Shown: positions 47,790-53,058 of the stretch, in pieces
Layout of the letters: every line of letters starts with the position of its first letter
Position numbering within the stretch: the first letter of the stretch is position 1
Source of the DNA: Saksenaea vasiformis B4078
Lineage: Eukaryota; Mucoromycota; Mucoromycetes; Mucorales; Saksenaeaceae
Direction: 5' to 3'
Length of the DNA stretch: 53,058 nt
Assembly (NCBI GenBank): GCA_000697055.1
Contig: JNDT01001306.1
Coordinates: forward strand, 1 to 53,058
The notes under the pieces: model-generated
What the model was told of the DNA's origin: nothing
What the model saw: only the letters and a program-made list of their open reading frames with translations
The model's database searches: none
Made by a program: the position numbers and the translations under genes

Positions 47790-47933
47790 AACTGCATACA
47801 ATCGAAACTGCATACGATTCAAAGTACATACAATCCGAAGTACATACAATCCAAAGTACATATGATCCAAAGTACATATGATCCAAGATGCATATGATTC
47901 AAGATGCATGTGATCCAAAGTGCATATGATTGA
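47790..47933. repeat. 16-bp tandem repeat, nine units
   Basis: Nine consecutive 16-bp units with consensus AAGTACATATGATCCA, directly upstream of the plus-strand LTR copy. The position suggests an LTR U3-type or enhancer-like array. The TACATATG and GATCC parts are partly self-complementary. Confidence 0.85.
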
Positions 47934-47944
47934 ATCAATTCCCT

Positions 47945-48530
47945 GCCGTCATTATCCATTCGAGCCATGATAGACTAGATGATCATCTACTTAGTGAAAT
48001 TATTTTCTATCAATCTATTTTGTATAAATACCCCTCCAATTTAATGAATAAAACATTAGGTTATAACAGCATATTATTCTCTTGGTTATCTCAAGCCATC
48101 TCAAAAGGTCTTTTCCAAAGGATTTTCTCTTATTTCTCAAACTGCCTTTTATTGCTCACCTCCATTGGTTATTTTCAAGAAACCACTGTTAATCCAAATC
48201 CATTGATTCCTTTTTTTTTTCTTTTCTTTTCTTTTTATTTTATTCTCTGTCTGACAAGCGATGACAATTCCACTGTCCTCTTTTTATTTTTCTTTTTATC
48301 TTTGATGAAACTCTTTGATGAAACTCTTTGCTGATTCAAGGTAACCATATCAGCGATCTTACTAATGGTCATATTTTATTTTATCCAGATCTCCTTGGAT
48401 ATTGTCAATACCAACAACAGTTACTCTATTCAAACCTTTCTTTTTCTTTCTTCAAGCTTTATCGCTTAACCAAGTCTTGGTATTCAACTTAAATCTATAC
48501 CTGGTACTCACTCAATTCTGAATCTTTCTA
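47945..48530 (+). repeat. LTR family B, plus-strand copy
   Basis: Reverse-complement match of the minus-strand copies. TATA box TATAAATA at 48023-48030, then the leader GGTTATAACAGC, AAAAGGTCTTTTCCAAAGG, GGTTATTTTCAAGAAACC, T-rich tracts, and the terminal TGGTACTCAC near 48502 (PBS-like, one mismatch to TGGTGCTCAC). With the copy at 46.7-47.3 kb it forms an inverted pair. Confidence 0.7.
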
Positions 48531-48587
48531 TCAATGAACATTACTCAACTGATACCTTTAATAACAATTACTATCATCCAGCTTATG

Positions 48588-49130
48588 CTACAACAACACT
48601 TGGAATACTGGCTTCATCAGTTCGAGAAGTATATCCCAGAGATGCCCAAAGAGAGGTTCCAAGTAGACTGGACTATCCGCGTACAACAAGCATCCCTGCT
48701 GAGATACTGACAGTCTAGTGTTATGACCAGCTATGCTGGTTCTCAAGGTAATAGCTGGACTGGTATTCTCTAGCGTTACGTGGTACTCCAGCTGAATCCC
48801 AGTGTTATACATTAGGTTTACAGTGTCTCTGGTGAAGTATAAGCACTTGAAAGACCCCTCATATATCATAGTAACATACATCTTAGAATCCAATATGTTA
48901 TAGAAGGTGGGTCTAATGTTGTCTGACATCAAGTTGTATGCTTGTAGCCACTTGTATGTATAAGGAGACCAAGCTCCCATTACTTGCATGTGTTCCTGGT
49001 ATGTGGTAACCATGTTGTTACGCTGTATTTTTGACTTGTCGGTAAAAATGGGTATGTTTCCTGGTAGTGCCTAAGCATAAACTTGATGACAGAAATAGCT
49101 GGTAAGGCATAGAAAAAGTAGCTTCGGTAG
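48588..49130 (-). pseudogene. Capsid-like ORF fragment, downstream piece
   Basis: A 141-codon open frame (49013-48588) extends upstream in a shifted frame to about 49130. The translation is rich in Tyr, Thr and aromatic residues, with no retrotransposon zinc knuckle, protease or reverse-transcriptase motif, and reads like a structural protein such as a fungal dsRNA-virus coat protein. That assignment is a guess from composition. The frameshift near 49015-49020 and the missing neighbours show it is a relic. It seems to continue the frames at 50160-50830, from which it is separated by an LTR-like insertion. Confidence 0.3.
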
Positions 49131-49149
49131 ATGAAAACAGTTCGGTTTG

Positions 49150-49890
49150 TGTGAGCACCAGGTGTGGATTTGAGTCAAACACCAAGACTTGGGTAAGCGG
49201 TAAGGCTTGAGGAAAAGAAAAGAAAAGATAAAATAGAGTATCTGTTGTCTGGATCGACAATATATAAAGAGATCTGTCGGAGAAAGAGTATGATCGTTAG
49301 TAAAATCGTTGGTACAGTTACCTTTAATCTCGTATTGACTCAATCAATTAGAGATGTATGGAGATGAAATAGAGATATTTCTCGGGTGATCAGCGAGTTG
49401 GATCGGGAGAAATATAGGGTCTCGGTAAAGAGAAGAGAAAATATAAAAGAAAACGTAAAAGAAAATAAAAAGAGATAGCGGAATCAGCGTCGCTAATAAA
49501 TCAATTGGGAAGAATAAAAGAAAAATAGAGGAAAAGAAAAGAAAAGAATCGGCAGATTCTGGTTAACGATGGTTTCTTGAGAATAACCAACGGAGGCAGA
49601 GCAATAAAAGGCGGCTTTGAAAATAAAAGAAAAACCTTTGGAAAAGACCTTTTGAGATGGCTAGAGTAGACCAAGAGAAGATTGTGCTGTTATAACCTGA
49701 TGTTTTATTCATTGAAAAGGTGGGGTATTTATACAAAAATCGAGGGATAGAATAAGGAAATAATTAAGGTGTGCGAGATAAACCCGACGTGCTCTACAGG
49801 TATTTAAAACCCGAGTTGCTACAGGTATTAAAAACCCGAGTTGCTTCATGCTTCAAGTGGTTTTAAAACCCGAGTTGCTACGGAGGCTTT
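49150..49890 (-). repeat. LTR family B, minus-strand copy 2 (best preserved)
   Basis: The most GC-rich copy: GTGAGCACCA at 49151-49160, CCTTTGGAAAAGACCTTTTGAG, GTTATAACCTGATG, TATTTATACAAAAATCG, then three AAACCCGAGTTGCT reiterations at 49805-49880. It serves as the reference for the decayed copies at 50.85-51.01 kb and 51.75-51.99 kb. It lies between two pieces of a capsid-like frame and is flanked by the near-identical GAAAAAGTAGC (49112-49122) and GAAAAAATAGC (50151-50161). Confidence 0.7.
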
Positions 49891-50159
49891 TCTTTCATGT
49901 TGGTTGAGAGCATGTGATCAGCGGTCTTTAATTTGTATGGCGGCAATCGTTCTGTGTGTATTCTCTGGTAGTTTCTTTATGCGCGTTGTACTTTTGTTAT
50001 CCTGATCCTTGTTATTTCTTCTGTTAATACATACACAATGACAAAAATAAAGATAAGAGAATAGGGAAATAAAGAGGATAAAACTAATATAAATGTTCAC
50101 AACGGTGTTTTTGATAAAAAAAAAGTAGCAGGTGGGATTGTCTTTAGAGCGAAAAAATA

Positions 50160-50804
50160 GCACTCCACAACGTATGACTTAAACTTGAAGTTGGAGTACC
50201 CATATCCTTGGTATGAGTCCACAACGTTAGCTTGGTTAGCTTGATAGGCATAAGCATCAGATGCTTGGATAGCTAGTGTGCAAGTAGAGAGTACTGGGCA
50301 TAATGTTCATATCTGGAACATAGTGGAATCTGGTAACTTCCATAATTCTAAGGAGACAACTGGTCTGCTCAGTGCATCTAAAGTCACATAGCTCTCCATC
50401 AAGCTAGACACAATCCTGATAAGCAGGTCTACTGATATACTAGATAAGGGGATAGCTGGGTAGTAGTGATATAAATCAACTTCTTGAGCCTTTGATGACC
50501 CACTGGCAATACTAGATACCAACATTGACCATGGTTGCAACATCATTGATCCAAGTTAATCAATGGCTATGTATCTCAGGCAAACATATGCTAGAAGAGT
50601 GGTAACAACTGGGTCTAACTTGTATGGTATCTCAACAGTCCAACAGTACTGAGCAACCCCCATTGACCATAAGGATGTTCCTAGTATATCTGTAAGAGAT
50701 TAACATGAGTACTTGGTAACTTGTTTCCAGTATACCCATTGCATAAGACACTTAGCTAGAACTCCAGAGGGTCACTTGGTTTACCTGACATTGATGTGTA
50801 TTAT
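50160..50804 (-). pseudogene. Capsid-like ORF fragment, upstream piece
   Basis: Minus-strand frames, interrupted by single stops, run from about 50690 to 50160 (longest continuous piece 50546-50307). Like 48588-49130 the translation is a long alpha/beta-type globular protein without known enzymatic motifs. In strand order it precedes that piece, and the two could be halves of one gene split by LTR copy 2. Identity as a viral coat protein is speculative. Confidence 0.3.
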
Positions 50805-50844
50805 TTGGAACAAATACTACCCATATACAGTAACCAAAAAATAT

Positions 50845-51010
50845 AGCATAACAGCGTCACTAATAAATCAATTGGGAAGAATAAAAGAAAAATAGAGGAA
50901 AAGAAAAGAAAAAAATCAGCAGATTCTGGTTAATAATAGTTTCTTGAGAATAACCAATAGAGGCAAAGCAATAAAAGGCAGCTTTGAAAATAAAAGAAAA
51001 AACTTTTATA
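50845..51010 (-). repeat. LTR family B fragment, decayed
   Basis: Matches 49488-49655; about ten differences are almost all G to A or C to T in this copy, with one G to T. Confidence 0.7.
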
Positions 51011-51029
51011 AAAGACCGTTGTAAGGTGC

Positions 51030-51248
51030 CAAGCTGCTTCAGCTCAAGATTCAGACCCAGACGACGATGTGGAGCATAAGCATGCTCTCAATGCTTCAAC
51101 ATTTCGCAATGACCAAAACATAATCTCAAAACTGGACATATTCAACAATACCGACCAACTATACGCAACTCACACAGTTGGAATTGACCTTCTTCCCGGC
51201 AATACAGACACCTTTCTCACCTACTGCAATACAATTCCGACATCTTGA
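51030..51248 (+). other. Open 73-codon frame, possible retroelement gag/pol tail
   Basis: An Asp/Asn/Thr-rich open frame between an LTR fragment and a purine-rich CTGAAGGGATCAC motif that resembles a polypurine tract next to an LTR start. No diagnostic residues; called by position only. Confidence 0.25.
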
Positions 51249-51306
51249 CAATTCCACACACTCATCTCACTCCTGAAAATCCAAAATCAAACTCCTACTC
51301 TGAAGG

Positions 51307-51364
51307 GATCACTTTGATCTCGTTACACGATCACTTTGATCCCGTTACACGATCACTTTGATCC
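51307..51364. repeat. 22-bp tandem repeat, 2.6 units
   Basis: GATCACTTTGATCTCGTTAC-AC repeated with one substitution, then a partial third unit. Each unit contains two GATC sites. Confidence 0.8.
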
Positions 51365-51429
51365 TTTTCATGGATCGGACTTGCTAAATATCCATCACAA
51401 CAATGATTATTTGTAGAACAGCCATAGAC

Positions 51430-51660
51430 TAGAACTAGTATAAATAGCCCTCATAGGGATCACAATAAAGACAGTTTTCAGCACGATATTACTTTGGCAA
51501 GCAAGTGTATCTTTATTTCTCTTTGATTTTCTACCGCCTTTGACTTTATTTTTTTTTCCACGCTTCCCTTTTTATCTCTGATCACTCCGTTGATACCTTT
51601 ATCATCGTTAACTCTTTGAAGTCTTTGATACCGACTATAAAAGTATCTGGTGCTCACTTA
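51430..51660 (+). repeat. LTR-like promoter segment of another element
   Basis: TATAAATAG at 51439-51447, a CCCTCATAGGGATCACAATAAAG leader and long T-rich tracts end in TGGTGCTCAC at 51648-51657, the same PBS-like motif as family B. The promoter and leader text differs from family B, suggesting a related but distinct element. Confidence 0.5.
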
Positions 51661-51751
51661 CAACCGAACGACATATTTCTTTTTCTCTTTTCTTTTCTTT
51701 TTTTTCTTTCTTTTTCTTTCTTTTTCTCTCTTACACAAAACTACACTTACA

Positions 51752-51990
51752 CCATTTGAGATGGCTAGAGTAGATTAAGAGAAGATTGTACTGTTATAAC
51801 TTGATGTTTTATTCATTGAAAAGGTGAGATATTTATACAAAAATTGAAAGATAAAATAAGGAAATAATTAAGGTATGTGAGATAAACTCAATGTGCTCTA
51901 TAGATATTTAAAACCCAAGTTACTACAGATATTAAAAACCTGAGTTGCTTCATGCTTCAAGTAGTTTTAAAATCTGAGTTGCTATGCAGT
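51752..51990 (-). repeat. LTR family B, minus-strand copy 3 (strongly decayed)
   Basis: About 235 bp aligned without gaps to 49651-49882. I counted 25 differences, all C to T (12) or G to A (13) in this copy; all eight CpG sites of the reference segment are lost here. Confidence 0.8.
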
Positions 51991-52227
51991 AGTCATCAGA
52001 AACAATAGATGAGTATGTAATCAGCAGGGTTGCAATAGAAATGGTAGCAAGTCCTTTGAAGTATCTATATGTCTTTTACTATGCTGTTTTCTATGCATAA
52101 CAATATGTTTTCTTATTTTCATTTATTAATCTCTATCTAATATAAAAGAAAATAAAAATAACTATATATAAAAAAAGAAAAATGAGAGATTTATACTATT
52201 TCAACTTAGTAGATAATCAACATAATA

Positions 52228-52305
52228 CCAGCTTATGCTACAACAATACTTGGAACAATACTATCTATATATAGTAACTGAAAAATATAATGTAATACTA
52301 AATTC
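52228..52305. repeat. Uninterrupted version of the 48.6/50.8-kb junction
   Basis: CCAGCTTATGCTACAACAAT followed by ACTTGGAACAATACTA reads through as one sequence. The same left part ends at 48604 and the same right part starts at 50805, with TTGGA at both edges. Confidence 0.6.
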
Positions 52306-52330
52306 TTTTATATAATACCTTTTACCAAGT

Positions 52331-52408
52331 TTTTTATGATCTACTCTCAATTTGTCCTCTGTAAATACTATATTAAAAAAGATTCAATGTAGATATCAGC
52401 TATATTAT
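52331..52408 (+). repeat. Repeat family A, partial plus-strand copy
   Basis: About 78 bp matching 930-1005. It is joined directly at its right side to the minus-strand copy, giving a fold-back arrangement. Confidence 0.6.
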
Positions 52409-52410
52409 AG

Positions 52411-52650
52411 ATGAAGAATCAAGAGGATGAATGAGAAAAAACAAGAGACAAGAGAAGTCAGCGAGACTTGGATGGATCCTTTATTGAATAAAAAGTGTTC
52501 CTCTTTTTATAACAAAATCATCCATGGACACAGATAGATTGGACTATATTCTACGATTGCACAGATGCCCATATATCCATGATATAGCCGGTATCTATAT
52601 TGGATCTTTCTTAATGCGGTATTTACAGAGGACAGATCGAGAGCGGATCA
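52411..52650 (-). repeat. Repeat family A, minus-strand copy
   Basis: Reverse complement of 925-1170 over about 240 bp and the GC-richer of the two. TATA-like TTATAAAAAG on the minus strand near 52506-52515, then TTCAATAAAGGATCC and GTCTCGCTGACTTCTC. Confidence 0.7.
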
Positions 52651-52699
52651 TAAAAAACTCGGTGAAAGGCATTGTTAGGGGTCGGCACGAACGAATACG

Positions 52700-52893
52700 A
52701 ACGAATATATGGATATTTGTATTCGTTCGTCATATAGAAATAAATATTCGTATTCATTCGTCAAGTAAGAACGAATATTCGTATTCGTTCGTTAAATAGA
52801 AATGCATATTCATATTCGTTCGTCAAGTAAAAGCGAATATTCATATTCGTTCGTCAAATAAAATGAATATTCGAATTCGTTCGATTATTCGAG
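52700..52893. repeat. 31-bp tandem repeat of near-palindromic units
   Basis: About six units of roughly 31 bp centred on GAATATTCGTATTCGTTCGT. Each unit contains the palindrome GAATATTC and multiple ATTCG/CGAAT elements. A GGGGTCGGCACGAACGAATA motif sits just outside at 52678-52697. This could be the subterminal repeat region of a DNA transposon, but the window ends before the other end could be seen. Confidence 0.75.
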
Positions 52894-53058
52894 TAGTGCC
52901 ATTTTTATTATTTGCATGTCATTCGTTAATGTTGTAATTAACACGATGTCAATTAAGTAAAAAGAGAAGAAAAGAGAAAAGATATGTCCTTCACTAATGT
53001 TGTAATTAATGAGGCGTCAGTTAAGCGTGAGGTTGAGTAAAGAAACGTACGTCGTTTG

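Noticed and set aside
47653..47886. 77-codon minus-strand Tyr/Cys/Ser-rich frame
   Set aside because: Produced by the 16-bp tandem array at 47790-47933.

Overview
The window looks like nuclear DNA from an early-diverging (Mucoromycota, probably mucoralean) fungus. The signs are short GT-AG introns (mostly 41-80 nt) with CTAAY/CTRAC-like branch sites, strong A/T and pyrimidine tracts, a fungal P3A plasma-membrane H+-ATPase, a fungal Csf1-type lipid-transfer protein, a two-finger GATA factor, and a Fanzor (eukaryotic TnpB-like) remnant of the kind known from these fungi. No tRNA, rRNA or CRISPR array was recognised.

Layout. 1-2.6 kb: AT-rich, degraded LTR-type repeats. 3.2-3.6 kb: a secreted 12-cysteine protein made of two tandem CS-alpha-beta (defensin-like) modules. 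4.05-15.13 kb (+): CSF1/BLTP1-type bridge lipid-transfer protein, reconstructed as 20 exons (3361 aa). 15.58-16.57 kb (+): spliceosome factor SYF2, 4 exons. 18.1-18.8 kb (-): dead Tc1/mariner transposase. 20.8-22.0 kb (+): GATA transcription factor. 23.25-26.33 kb (-): PMA1-type H+-ATPase, 3 exons. 27.9-29.4 kb (+): queuosine salvage glycosidase QNG1/DUF2419, 9 exons including a 10-nt microexon. 32.0-33.8 kb (-): decayed partial copy of ORC3, followed at 35.75-38.59 kb (-) by the intact ORC3, 12 exons. 39.3-39.7 kb (+): small probable mitochondrial protein of unknown function. 41.1-42.2 kb (-): 5'-truncated, frameshifted Fanzor remnant next to a 16-bp minisatellite. 45.0-45.3 kb (+): mitochondrial ribosomal protein mL49/IMG2. 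46.6-53.06 kb: nested LTR fragments in both orientations, pieces of a capsid-like ORF, and several tandem repeats.

The conserved genes are housekeeping functions (membrane lipid transfer, splicing, proton pumping, queuosine recycling, replication licensing, mitochondrial translation) with no sign of a joint pathway. The accessory features stand out: the tandem defensin-like protein, the Fanzor remnant, the ORC3 segmental duplication, and repeat copies that differ almost only by C-to-T and G-to-A changes, as in RIP-like or methylation-driven decay. Exon boundaries were inferred by eye from splice motifs, reading phase and family similarity; the summed exons of CSF1, SYF2, PMA1, QNG1 and ORC3 each close in frame.
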